Shown here piece after piece: positions 34,401 through 44,818 of a stretch of 64,000 bases of DNA. A program made the translations under genes and the position numbers. The notes under the pieces were generated by a model. The model saw nothing but the letters and a program-made list of their open reading frames with translations. It was not told the DNA's origin and did not search any database. Source of the stretch: Orobanche coerulescens (taxonomy: Eukaryota > Streptophyta > Magnoliopsida > Lamiales > Orobanchaceae); the NCBI GenBank assembly GCA_033398695.1, contig CM065811.1, positions 116,607,501-116,671,500 of the forward strand. Direction: 5' to 3'. Numbering within the stretch: the stretch's first letter is position 1; each line of letters starts with the position of its first letter.

Positions 34401-34805
34401 CTGGGAACCAGACTGATATCCTGGTTTAGCAAGAAACAGGTTTCTAACTCTATCTCCACTACAGAGTCAGAATACTGTCAGTAGTCAAGCAGCATGATTC
34501 TATGGATCCGACAACAGTTAAGGGACTATAATATAATTGCCAACGAAGTTCCTATTTGGTGTGACAACAATAGTGCTATTGCAATAACCAACAATCCAGT
34601 TTTTCACTCAAGGACGAAGCACATTGACGTTAAGCATCATTTCATTAGAGACCATGTACTTAACAAGAGGGTTAGAGTTGAAAGAGTCAGCACAGACTAC
34701 CAAATAGCCGACATCTTCACTAAACCCTTGCCAGAAGAAAGATTCCTAGAGCTTAGCAGAGACCTTGGATTACTAGATTGGGAATCTAGTTCTGAAGCAA
34801 GTTAA
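31486..34805 (+). pseudogene. Sirevirus-2 pol: protease, integrase, reverse transcriptase, RNase H
   Basis: Protease carries WFVDSGCSKHMTG at about 31546-31585. After a TAG at 31756, integrase shows its HHCC zinc region (WHKRLCHLSF to CDACQKGKQT, about 31938-32070) and core segments LHMDLFGP and VIVDDYSRYTW (about 32132-32226). A TGA at 32395 and a short gap precede ERRNRTLKEAA (catalytic Glu region). The frame changes before 33198. Reverse transcriptase then runs to 34484 with [18 protein letters not shown] and [11 protein letters not shown] (about 33850-33883), and RNase H with DADFAG, TESEY, CDNNSAIAIT and ADIFTKPLPEERF. A TAG at 34482 is the only break in the last 1.6 kb. Catalytic residues are kept, so inactivation is recent or partial. 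Confidence 0.88.
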
Positions 34806-35347
34806 AGGAAGGACGGACTCGTAATCACCCTAAGCCGATGCAAAGTAGAAGACGAAGGCCGACGAAGCAACTTAGTGCTCGTAATACCAAAGTAGAAGTC
34901 AATTAACCTTTTGCAGAGTGGTCAACAGTCAACAAAATCAGACCAGCTAAGTTTTCTAAACTGACCTCTGAATTTTTAATTATTATCTGCCACATTTATA
35001 ATATTATTATATTAATTTTGGCTAACGAATGGCATTTAAATATACATTTTTATAAGCCAAGTGGCAATTTTAATACACGCGTCAAACGCCTATTTAATTA
35101 ACCTTTACGATGGCCAATCAGAATCAACCGTCGAATTTTAAATTGGGCCACCGATTCAAATTTGAAATTCAAAAGAATAACAAAAGGCGTACCACCGTTC
35201 AAATATATAATAAACTAATACAAACGTCTTTTCATCTTCTTTATAAGGAAAGAAGACCTTTCACTTTACTCTTCACGCTTACAGAAACCCTAGAATTTAC
35301 AGAGCAAAAATATACACTAAAAAAAAAAAAATTCTCTATTTGCAGAA
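34806..35347 (+). promoter_or_regulatory. Sirevirus-2 spacer with a promoter-like leader for the accessory ORF
   Basis: AT-rich, no coding sequence. A TATA-like TTATAAGG (about 35241-35248) is followed about 45 bp later by a leader containing aaaccctaga, a telo-box-like motif common in plant leaders. A splice acceptor (ctctatttgcag/aa, AG at 35344-35345) lies two bases before the ATG at 35348. The ORF could be served by an internal promoter or by a spliced subgenomic RNA. Inference from consensus motifs. Confidence 0.45.
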
Positions 35348-37357
35348 ATGGCATCTTTCGAAGGAGTGAACTTGAAGGCGGTGAAGGACCAGGTCATTTT
35401 CTCCATGGTTGTCGACTTTGAAGGTTTACTCGAAGCAAATTTGGAGGACTTTGACATGCTCAATTTGATCCGGGCAATGAAGTTGAATGGGATCTACCCA
35501 TTTCTCGACATCAACCCGCATCATCTGTTCAAAGAAGATGTTGTTGAGTTCTATCGCAACGCTTATCTGATTCAACACGGGATTAACAGCACAGTCGGCG
35601 GAGTACCTGTCAGCATAGATCGAGAGAAGATTCGTTATGTATTCGGGATGAAGCATCATGGTTTGGCGGTCGAAGCTCTCAAACAATCAGCCGCCGAAAC
35701 CTGGAAAACGATTAAAGTTGAAAATATCCCAGAAAAATTGAAGTTTACAGCCAAGAGGAATGAATTAAAAAGGATTTACCGTGTTGTGTTGGACATCACC
35801 AACAAGATAGTCATGGGGATGGCGGGCGGCTATGACCAACTGTCATCGTCAAAATTTATGGTGTTGGGTGCGTTGATTCAGGAAGAGGAAGTCGATTGGG
35901 CGGACTATATTTTCAGGCAACTCGTGCGCGAGGTGAACAAGGTCGAGTGGCTTAACGATGAGAAGAAGTTCAAAACTAAGTTGGCATTCAGAACGCATCT
36001 TAGTTGGTTTTTGGAGAAAACCGGAGTGGCTAAGGGAAACACTGACCCTTTCCACCCCAATAAGAGACTAGGTCATATGGACCATGACAAGAAGAAAGTC
36101 GGAGGCACTGGGAAGGCAGCTCAGTTGTTGAAGGATCTACCGGACTCAAGGTCATATCCAAGATACGATTTATCAGAGGAATCGGATGCACTGCACCTGA
36201 GATCGAATCGCAATGAGTCCGGGAATGAGTCCGATGAGACACCAATTGCTATCAGATTCAAGAGACGAGGACCAGCCCCAGAAGGACCCTCTAACCTGCA
36301 GTCATCACCGGAACCCTCTCCTAAGAGGCCAAGGAAACTGCAGTTTAGCGAGGGAGAGAAGTCTGAACACCTTACCAGCCCATCAGTTCGATCACCAGTT
36401 CATCCTGAAGACCTGCCTGCACCAGACACCACTGAAACTCGGATTGTACCTCTTCTCACCCCCCCAGTCTACATATCCGAAGAAGAGGAAGCAGGTCTAG
36501 TAATCTCTATTCTTGAAGCTGACTATACTTTTAACCTGTTAGAAAATAATACCTTCAATCTTTCTATTGAACAACTCCAGCTTGTTAAACCACAAGCAGA
36601 AAAACACTCTTTTGTACATATTTTTAAAGAGTGGAAATCTTTCAAAACCATGCCTTTTACAAATCTTCAAACCTTTATTGCAACTAGTGGTTGGGAATAT
36701 CCCCAAGCCACTGAGGAAGTTCTGATTGAATTTTGCAAAGAATCAGATTTGGCTTTAATCCTCCAGGATAAATGGTTCATGTCACATTTTAAAACAAACA
36801 TGGACCACTTTATCCATTCTATCATGCTCAGCATTTTTGATGGCGTTTTTGGAGAGGAGGAGGAGGAGGAAGCTGAAAAGGAGATTAGGATTGAAGAAGT
36901 AGATGGAAATAATGAAATTATTGATTTGGTGGGTGAAGAAGACGAAGAAGAAAGAAAATCAGAAGAAAATATTTCAGTTGAAAAACAGCCAGAAGATATT
37001 GAGAAGACAGAGGAAGTGGCTGATGAAGGAGATGAAGAAGAAGGAGAAGAAGTAGATCAAGAAAAAGATGAAGAAGAAAAGGAGGATGAGGATGATGAAG
37101 GAGAAAAGAAGGAGAAGGATGATGATAAGAATGATGATGATGATGATGATGATAATGATGATGGAGGAGAAGCAGGAGCAGAAAAAGAAAATGAAAAAGA
37201 AAAAGGTGAGGAAGAAGAAAAAGAAAACTCTGGAGAAAAGGAAGAAGAAGGGAAAGAGGAAGAGAGAGAAGGAGACAAGGAGCCAGAACAAGAGCCGGAG
37301 CCAGAGCCTACTCACGAAGTCGCAGATAGATCGTGGTACCCGCCGTACACCACCTAG
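35348..37357 (+). CDS. Sirevirus-2 accessory ORF, open for 669 codons
   Basis: The longest uninterrupted reading frame in the window. Residues about 1-230 form a folded domain: GIYPFLDINP (about 50), VEFYRNAYL (about 65), VSIDREKIRYVFGMKHH (about 90) and MGMAGGYDQLSS (about 160). The GIYPF plus EFYxNA order matches the putative plant transposon protein domain of Athila and Sirevirus accessory ORFs. Residues about 280-345 are Ser/Pro-rich with a basic PKRPRK patch. About 370-500 may be a second folded segment, and from about 500 to the end it is an extreme Glu/Asp/Lys run. I see no signal peptide or membrane helix, so env does not describe it. The ATG is chosen for the acceptor beside it. A related frame resumes at 37498. 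Confidence 0.72.
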   Translation: MASFEGVNLKAVKDQVIFSMVVDFEGLLEANLEDFDMLNLIRAMKLNGIYPFLDINPHHLFKEDVVEFYRNAYLIQHGINSTVGGVPVSIDREKIRYVFGMKHHGLAVEALKQSAAETWKTIKVENIPEKLKFTAKRNELKRIYRVVLDITNKIVMGMAGGYDQLSSSKFMVLGALIQEEEVDWADYIFRQLVREVNKVEWLNDEKKFKTKLAFRTHLSWFLEKTGVAKGNTDPFHPNKRLGHMDHDKKKVGGTGKAAQLLKDLPDSRSYPRYDLSEESDALHLRSNRNESGNESDETPIAIRFKRRGPAPEGPSNLQSSPEPSPKRPRKLQFSEGEKSEHLTSPSVRSPVHPEDLPAPDTTETRIVPLLTPPVYISEEEEAGLVISILEADYTFNLLENNTFNLSIEQLQLVKPQAEKHSFVHIFKEWKSFKTMPFTNLQTFIATSGWEYPQATEEVLIEFCKESDLALILQDKWFMSHFKTNMDHFIHSIMLSIFDGVFGEEEEEEAEKEIRIEEVDGNNEIIDLVGEEDEEERKSEENISVEKQPEDIEKTEEVADEGDEEEGEEVDQEKDEEEKEDEDDEGEKKEKDDDKNDDDDDDDNDDGGEAGAEKENEKEKGEEEEKENSGEKEEEGKEEEREGDKEPEQEPEPEPTHEVADRSWYPPYTT

Positions 37358-37497
37358 ACGCAGAGATGGTCAAGACTCCAGTGTCGTGGACCCTGAGAAA
37401 ACCCACTGACCTACCAAATGCAGACAGAGCCTCAGCCTAGTGGTTCCCTTGCGAAGGATCAGGAGAGCACTCTCCATCGCCTCGATTATCCCCTACC

Positions 37498-38379
37498 ATG
37501 ACCGAGCCGATCAAGCAAATCGTCAGAGACACTATTGGAGAGCTGCTATCAACTCAGGTCACTCCTGACCTTCAGTCAATAAATGCCAAGATAGACACCC
37601 TTCTACAGAGAGAGATCCCTCAGCCTCCTCCCCCTACCAACAACAGAATGCCATTTGGCATGTCTGATTGGATGAGCCGCATGGAACAGCAGTTGACTAC
37701 CCTTATTGATGCTGGCAAAAAGGGGGAAGAGAGAATTCAGGGGGAAGAAAGAGAAATAAGAAGCAAGAAGAAGCAGGATGTCCCTCAAATTGAAGGACCT
37801 TCCAGTCTGAAAAGAAAGGAAGCTGTAGATCGAGATGACCAGGCTGACCAGCCTGAAGGAAAGAGAAGAAGGACTAGAGGCGGCTTTGGACCTACTCTAG
37901 AATGGGAAGGGAAGGAGCTATGGTTTGTGGAGGACTTTATTCCATTTTAAGCTCTTGAGATGTGGGGAGCTGCTAGGAAGAGGTTCATCAGAGACTATTA
38001 CATCTGGGAACTACTCCATGATGACAAACTCTCCCCACAAGAAATTTTCATAAACTTCATGGAAGAAATCCATCCGAAGCTTTGGGCTGTTCTGAAGAAG
38101 CACGCTAAAGAACAAAATTCTTATCCTATGATCCCTCCTTTCAGAGCAGAGAAAGCACCGACCCGTATGGACGGTGAACTTGATGAGTTAGCACTTCAAA
38201 GAGAAATCAAGCTAGTGTGTCTTGAGAACAGATTCAGATCCCAGCAAGAACAAGACTTCGCAGCACTTGTTGTGAAAAGAAAATATGGTCTTGCTCCAGT
38301 CAAGATAAGACCAATCGGAGCCAAACCATTCAAGCCTGCCAAGCAGCCTATTCGAAGAGGCAGAGGAAGAGGCAGATGA
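37498..38379 (+). pseudogene. Sirevirus-2 accessory ORF, C-terminal part
   Basis: Two stretches in one frame (37498-37950 and 37951-38379) are separated by a single TAA at 37948. The first begins with a helical, coiled-coil-like segment (TIGELLSTQVTPDLQSINAK) and a basic patch GKRRRTRGG. The second has WGAARKRFIRDYYIWELL, EEIHPKLW and ends in a Gly/Arg-rich tail (RRGRGRGR), which suggests nucleic-acid binding. It is probably the continuation of the 35348 ORF after an indel near 37340-37500. No known enzyme motif. Confidence 0.6.
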
Positions 38380-38577
38380 CCTTTAGTTATTACTTGTAAT
38401 TTTATTTTCTGTACTTAGAACATTCTTGTAAAATTTCAATAATAAGTCAGAAAATTTTATAACAGTCTGTTGAATGACAATTTCCAGTTGTCTCAATATT
38501 AGACTAATTTTAGTTTGTGTCTCGCACTTAAGTGCAGACTTGGTCATTTGATTTCTTACTTAAAGTTTTGCCATCAT

Positions 38578-38593
38578 CAAAATAGGGGGAATT
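38578..38593 (+). other. Polypurine tract of Sirevirus-2
   Basis: caaaataggggga followed by att and the LTR start tgttagga; the usual plus-strand primer site. Confidence 0.75.
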
Positions 38594-40064
38594 TGTTAGG
38601 AATACTTGTTAGATTTTGATGATGTCATCAAATGTTTATTACTTGGCAAAATGTAAGGAAGAACCAAATGAGTATCTTCCATAGGCCAAAATATGTTAAG
38701 TATAAACTTGGCAAAATGTAAGGAAGAACCAAATGAGTATCTTCCATAGGCCAAAATATGTTAAGTATAAACTTGGCGAAATGTAAAGAAGAACCAAATG
38801 AGTATCTTCTGTAGGCCAAAAATTAGTTAGGCTGAAAAACGGCTAAGTACTAAGTACAGCTTAGTCCATCAGAGAGGAACAGCCGACTCCAGTCAGAGTA
38901 GCTCTGGTCAACTAAATTTATCAGAGAAGTTTGACCAGACTGCAGCCGAGGTACCTCAGGGAAGTCACCTGACCAGATAAGTCACAAACAGTGAACAGCC
39001 GAGAGGACCTATCTGCAGAGAAGTTAGCTGCATATCAGCCTACTCGACTACAGCCTAGTACTCCAGGTCCACGTCAGCATGCGTTGAAAAGTCAAGTATT
39101 ACGGAAAGCTCACATGCAACGTGAAGAGACAAATTGGAGTGATTCCCGCAAGAGATATGATTTAAATAAATCATCCTGACCCACCTTGAAGACTTTAATC
39201 CTTTTATATTTAAAAGATTCGGCGCTCACATGCAGAAGTCTTCACAACGGTCGGAAGATAAAATAAAATAATGGGAATCCAAATTTTGTAACGCTCGAGA
39301 AGAATAAACAATGAAGTCTCCCTCCAACGGACGGATTTGTTCAAAAGATTTGCAACGGCTACAAGGAAGAAGCTCAGAGATCGTGATCTATATATATCCG
39401 AAGATTTGAAACTGAGCAACTACCGGTGCGAACATACATTCTAGCGATCAAAGCAATCAAGCAATCTCAAGCAATCAAATAGCATCGTGAAAAGAGCAGA
39501 TCTAAAAGTTCATACTTAAGGAAGCTCTTAAGTTGGAGAAGACAAACACTCTTGTCTATAATCTTGAGTACGGGGTACTTCACTGGTTGAAGTAAGAGAC
39601 TGTAAAGGCATCCGAGGATCGAGGATCAAGAGGTGCAAGGCAGTCAAGTGTGTACAACGGCACGAATTTCCACTGGTTGGAAGCTGTTGTAGTGTGGTTT
39701 GAATCACTGTAATATTTATCACTGGTTGAAAATTATAGTGAATTCATCTCCAACTAGTTTGGAGAAAAGTGGATTAGTAGAGGATTACCCCACCTCTAAG
39801 ACCACTATAATTGCCTGTGTTATTTACTGTTTTACTGCATCATACTTTAACTGCTGCATACATTGTTAAGTGTTTCATTAAGTTAATTTATATTTGTCAT
39901 CAGCTGACTTCCGCACATATCCAAGAACAAACGACTCCAAGTCATTTGTCTAACTATCAACTGAAGAAACTCACTCTTCGTGAAAAAGAGTTCAAGAGTT
40001 TCAACAAGTCTATTCACCCCCCCCCCCCCCTCTAGACTTGTTCCTGGACGACTTGTGACCTACA
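38594..40064 (+). repeat. 3' LTR of Sirevirus-2
   Basis: 1,471 bp from tgttaggaat to gacctaca, followed by gattg (40065-40069). Three tandem 65-bp units open it (38641-38822). A TATA-like ctatatatatcc is at about 39386, preceded by several CAACGG motifs (about 39247-39360). Close to its end is a 10-bp inverted repeat, aacaagtcta (40003-40012) and tagacttgtt (40033-40042), around a run of 14 C (40017-40030). Confidence 0.9.
38641..38822 (+). repeat. Three tandem 65-bp units in the Sirevirus-2 LTR
   Basis: Units start at 38641, 38706 and 38771 with acttggcaaaatgtaagg. The first two are identical by eye; the third is shorter and has a few changes. Each contains ttggcaaaatgtaagg and a ccataggccaaa segment. 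Possible enhancer-type repeat in U3. Confidence 0.85.
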
Positions 40065-40069
40065 GATTG

Positions 40070-41770
40070 ATGCCTTGAAGGTGTCCGGTAGAATGTCATA
40101 GAGGGATTTTCGGACGTCCTACGATTATTCTTCCTCGTATGATCGTTGATTTATTAATTATATGTTATTAGGGTCGAGTTTCTTGCGAAGAAACCGAGTT
40201 GAACCCTTCCGTTCGTTGTCGTCTTCCTTTTCGATAGCATCGGGCGTTTCGAAGCTTTCCGGTCGAGCCGTGTTCTTCGGAGTGCTTGCTCGCAGTATCG
40301 AGGCAAGTACCTTGCCCATACATTTCATGTTTCGTTGACATAATTCTTGATAAATGATTTTATGCGAAATCCAATGTTTAATGAACGTAAAGAGGGATTG
40401 GTATGTTCTCGATAAATGTTGTCTTTCAACGATAATTCGTATACTTCGTGAATATGTGTTCTCGGAATATGTGTGTTGGTTTTGTATGTTGAAAGATATT
40501 ATGATCTTTCGAGTGAGTTAATAGACCGTAATACTTTGCCGGGGATTACGTATTGTTATTGTGTACTTGTTCGGAAAGAACGTAATGTGTGTGATATTAG
40601 TTGTTACTCCTTGAAAGGAGGTTGTGACGCTTAATGTTGTTTGGCTTCATAAGTGATTATTGTTGTGTGCTTGATGCATGTGATGTGCCTCCGGGTATGA
40701 TTGTTGAATCTTCGGGATCCATACTTGCTAGTATGGGTCGGGCGTGACTGTAGGGTTATCCAAATCGGGTTTGTCTTGTGGGGACTCCGAGGTTCGTGGC
40801 TTGTTAGCCCGATGCCGCGATAACTTGTGGGGTTATCATCGGGTATGTCTTGCGGGGAATCCGAGGTTCGTGGCTTGTTAGCACGATGCCGGGATAACTT
40901 ATGGTTGTGGTTTGGTTAAGTACGTATTTGTGCTCGTAGTCACGTGACTGTTGTTACGTTGACATGTGATTTGATATAGTTTCCCTGTGGGTTATTCACT
41001 CGGGTTTGTTCTACGGGAGCAACTGAGGTCCGTGGCTTGCTAGCACGGGACGCGAATAATCTGTGGAAACAGGTTGTTATGGTATGATCGGGTCATGGAC
41101 CCCGTGTGTTGTTATCGTAACTTTGTTTTGGGAAAATGACTTTTGGTCTGTGTCCCTAAATGTTTTCGAAATGCTTGAGAATTATTAAATCCCAATGTAT
41201 TCAAAACTCCCGAGATCGTAAAATGTTTTTCACAAGATGTATATCGGGTTTACCCTATCTTTTGATTTAATCGTTTGATTAAGTGATTCACCTCGGGAAG
41301 TATGTTTACGATTAACATGTTCCGTGGAGTATGATATGTATGGCTCGTTTTCGTATTTTATACTTGCACTAGCAAAACAGTGGAGTTTTGCTAACCCCCG
41401 AGTATTCGGGGGGTGGATGTCTGTTTTTGCTTTCAGGTTTGGGAGCATTACACAGGGTCGGCACGAAGGATGATGAAAGATAAACGATACTAATCACACG
41501 AGGATCCGTATGATGTCATTGGTTTAGTTATAGTTTATTTTCCGCTGCTGTGTTCTTTCCCGTTGTATGGGAGTGTGTTGTATTCGACCCCTGCGTGGGC
41601 ATGTATTGTAATTGAGTTGTATGTTTTTATTGAAAGGACAGATCGGTCTACTGAGTCTTTTTAGCCTTAAAGGCATTGTCGAGTTGTTCGTCTGTTGTTA
41701 CCAGCCTGGTAGATCCTTGAGGAAAGGTTCTACGGCGTGTAATATCCCTGAGCGGATTGGAGGTGTTACA
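40070..41770 (+). repeat. LTR B of the gag-only array, second part
   Basis: Resumes after the target duplication and ends GGAGGTGTTACA at 41770, then the primer site TGGTATCAGAGC of copy B follows. Where I compared A, B and C in this part, B usually agrees with C. Confidence 0.88.
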
Positions 41771-42930
41771 TAAATGGTATCAGAGCTTAGGTTGTGGAAA
41801 CCTAGGCTGTCGGGTATAGTTGTATCTGTTGAGTTTTGTCTCGTCGGATTTTCTCTGACTGAGTCGTGTCGCGACGCGTCGTCTGAGTTTGTTGGTCGTG
41901 ATTAGTATCGTGGGCGATCATTATCTTCGTGCGACCTGTGGATGTAAGTCTCCCTTCTTTGTGGAGCCTCGTGTGGCACGAGCTATTTTTATGATTATTT
42001 GTTAAGTGACGGAATCCTCTTATGGATTTTGATTTCTTGATATGTGGTTATTTGACCCTCATATTTCGTTCATATGAGGAGTAGTGTTGATGGATTGTGC
42101 ATGTTGGACTTTATTTCTTTTATCCGCTGCGTGAGTTCTTTTGTAATGGCTTTCGGTATTTTAACGACTGAATTTTATTTCGAAAATCGATTCCCTTAAC
42201 CGAGTTTTTGGCATTGTGGCCTTGATCGTTTTGGTGAAATTCTTATGACGGTATTTAGCATGTTGTAAATGAATTTTGTGAGTTTTTGAAACATTACCGT
42301 CAGCGGCCATTTTGACATTTTTGTAAATAGTTTTTAGTCTGGTGGGTTCCGGCGCGCGACCCACGACGATGTGATATTCCGTGTAATTACTTGAAATTTT
42401 GGGCATTCTAGCCCATTGAATTATCTTTGAAAACCTTGAGTATCTTAGAAAATAAATTTCGAGACGTACTTTTAAAATGAATTATTTTCTCGTGGTACAT
42501 CCTAGGTGCCACAATATGTTTCAAAATTCTTCTACCTCGAGGACTCAAAATGTTTTGAGATATTTTCAATGTTTTATAAACATTTTTACTTAGACCCGAG
42601 GGTCGAATATTTCTGAAAGTTTTTCACCAAAAGAAAAGTGTCCTCATTTTTGTTCAAATGCAAGATGATTTTCAAAGTCTCGACAATGATGTCTGTCCAA
42701 CTTTTTGTAAAGTGATACTCAAGATCAACTAGTGTTTCCAAAAATTTTCTTTCAAAAGGTGGTTGTTTCGTGATGTTTAGTAACTGTATGCTGGATATCT
42801 TTCGGACCGCTGAGGTCGCCGAACGATACCGTCATTGCTGGGGTGTTTGTGTGTGTTGCTTTACGATGATAATCGTTATAAGTTTTGGATGTTATGATTT
42901 TCTGTTGTGTTGAGTGGTTGCTTATTCAGT
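41771..42930 (+). other. Leader of gag-only copy B, with primer-binding site
   Basis: TGGTATCAGAGC lies four bases after the LTR end. The rest parallels 25150-26313 closely and has no supported gene. Confidence 0.75.
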
Positions 42931-43908
42931 ATGCCGAGGGGCAGAGGTCGTGGTCGTGGCGACCAGATGTGTGATCGGGATCATGCTGCCGGTGATGGTA
43001 TTGGTATTGGTGTTGCTACTATTTTGCAGCAAGTAGCTACACAGATGACTCAGTTGACTCAGTGATTCAAATACATAGAGGTGACCCAGAACACTGGCGC
43101 AAATCAGTGGCTTCGGGAGGTGATTAGTATAAACCCCCCTCGATTCGCTGGTGTTGTGGATGCGTTGGGCTGGGATGGTTGGCTTTTCTAGTTGGGAAAG
43201 ATATTCGAGGCTTTCGATTGTCCTGAAGAGCGGAGGGTACCCATTGCACAGTACCTTCTTGATAAAGATGCCGCTAATTTGTGGGAAGCTATTAAGCCTC
43301 GTGATCGTGATGTCACGTGGGCGGAGTTTCAGGCATTGATGGAAGCTGAGTTCTACCCGAAACCGATTAGAGAGCAGAGGATTCACGAATTTTATTTGGC
43401 AGAGCCGCAAGATATTTCAGTGTCACAGGCTATCATCGACTATAGCAAACAACTCAGTTATGTGTGAGATCGGGTGAGAACCGAGGAAGAGGGGATCTTT
43501 CATTTTGACAGACGAATGAAGCCAGAGATTCGCGAGTATATGTCAGGACTCACTTGCACTTCGTTGAGGGACTACCAAGATCGAGTCTTGGCCCGTGAAC
43601 TAGCTTCGTCATCATCGGAGCGTGTGCCCGAGTCGAAGAAGCAGAGGAAGTTCGATGACCTTGTGGACAGTGCAGGAGCTGGTGGTTCTAGTTCGCAATG
43701 TCGTAGTCTTTCTGCTGTGAAGCTCTGTCGCTCCAAGTCGTCTGCTTTGACTCCTGGTAAAGCTAGGAGGTGTTTTAACTGCAATGTGGCGGGGCATGTC
43801 CGTGCACATTGTCCTTCTCCGCTAGTAACATGTTACAAGTGCGGGCTTGAGGGACACCGGGTTCAGTTTTGCGAGTTAGTTGCCAAACCTTCCGAGGCAC
43901 GGACTTGA
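42931..43908 (+). pseudogene. gag of gag-only copy B
   Basis: ATG at 42931, MPRGRGRGRG start. The capsid domain (GKIFEAFDCPE, QYLLDKDAANLWEAIKPRD, REQRIHEFYLAEP, VSQAIIDYSKQLSYV) and both zinc knuckles (CFNCNVAGHVRAHC and CYKCGLEGHRVQFC, about 43770-43875) are better kept than in copy A. Its stops differ from those of copy A: TGA at about 43063, TAG at about 43189 and TGA at 43467, each where copy A has a sense codon. It lacks the TAG codons of copy A. It ends PSEART at 43908 with no pol beyond. Confidence 0.83.
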
Positions 43909-44818
43909 GCACTAATATCAGGACCGACTCCGAGGAGTCCCTGAGGAGCGTGGTCTATCAGTTGTATGTTATGTTATTTCCTTACCTTGTTGTTTCTAAT
44001 TTCGGAAATTAACTTCTATTCGAAGTGGATTGGATTTTAAACTTTTGTATTTTCGACTCTGTCGACTCGTTTATGTTCGTTGACATTTTCTGAGCTTGTC
44101 CTGCCCCTTGCTTTTGTTGATCGAACGAGTGTGGTATTGTTTCGGAATAACTTGTTTGTCGTTGTGACTTTTCAATTGCTATTCCCTTTCCTGTGGATCT
44201 TATGTGAATGCACATCCTGTTGTTTTCACCAGATCATATATTGTCTCGAGTCGAGATGTGAACCTTGGAGTTGTTGTTTAAATTTTATTGTTCTTCGTGA
44301 TTCGGAATCGGACATGATTGTTCGATTTTTGTTGTCTCGATTGTTTGCTTGTTCGGTTTTTGATCTCGTTTCGTGATTGTTGGACGTTCAGGCTCCTTCG
44401 TAATTCCCTTAAGTTCGGGAAATTAGTCTCGTTTTCGATCTTCCAACCCTTGGGCGGTGGAATTACGTATTTGTTCAGCGATTGGCTCGCGTTTTGATTG
44501 ATGTACCGTTGGGTTGGTCAATCGTATTGATTTTCGTTCGTTGTGTTTTGAGATTGTTCGGATAATTGACTTGATTGTATTATCCGTTTGATGACGCTTG
44601 TCACTTGTTGGTTTTATTATATCCCTAACGGCGACGTTGTGTTGGTCGTCGTGGAGCGTGTTTTCACGTCGTATATTCCTTTGCGTTGCTTGTAACGTTT
44701 CGCCGATAGGCGTAAATTACGCATTTCTTGAGTTTCTCATTGAGTTTTTCTGGCGGGATACTGCTTCTCCCTACTTGTTTTAAGTTTCGGGACGAAACTT
44801 CTTTTAAGGAGGGTAGAA
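43909..44818 (+). other. 3' noncoding region of gag-only copy B
   Basis: Collinear with 27312-28218; ends in the agtttcgggacgaaact hairpin and the aaggagggtag purine tract before LTR C. No coding sequence supported. Confidence 0.75.

Larger units (their letters stand above)
29281..40064 (+). mobile_element. Sirevirus-2: Ty1/Copia (Sirevirus-type) retrotransposon with an aberrant 5' end
   Basis: Target duplication gattg on both sides (29276-29280, 40065-40069). In order: a 77-bp hairpin instead of a 5' LTR, Met-tRNA-type primer site, gag with zinc knuckle, protease, integrase, reverse transcriptase, RNase H, spacer, accessory ORF, purine tract and a 1,471-bp 3' LTR. Gag and pol have several stops and shifts, but the long accessory ORF is open for 669 codons. 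It is inserted in plus orientation into the middle LTR of the gag-only array. Confidence 0.9.

Noticed and set aside
36974..37315. Minus-strand Phe/Ile-rich and Ser-rich frames resembling membrane proteins
   Set aside because: They are the reverse complement of the Glu/Asp/Lys repeat of the accessory ORF.
35348..37357. Envelope glycoprotein gene
   Set aside because: No signal peptide, no membrane helix, no furin-type site; env-like is only positional.
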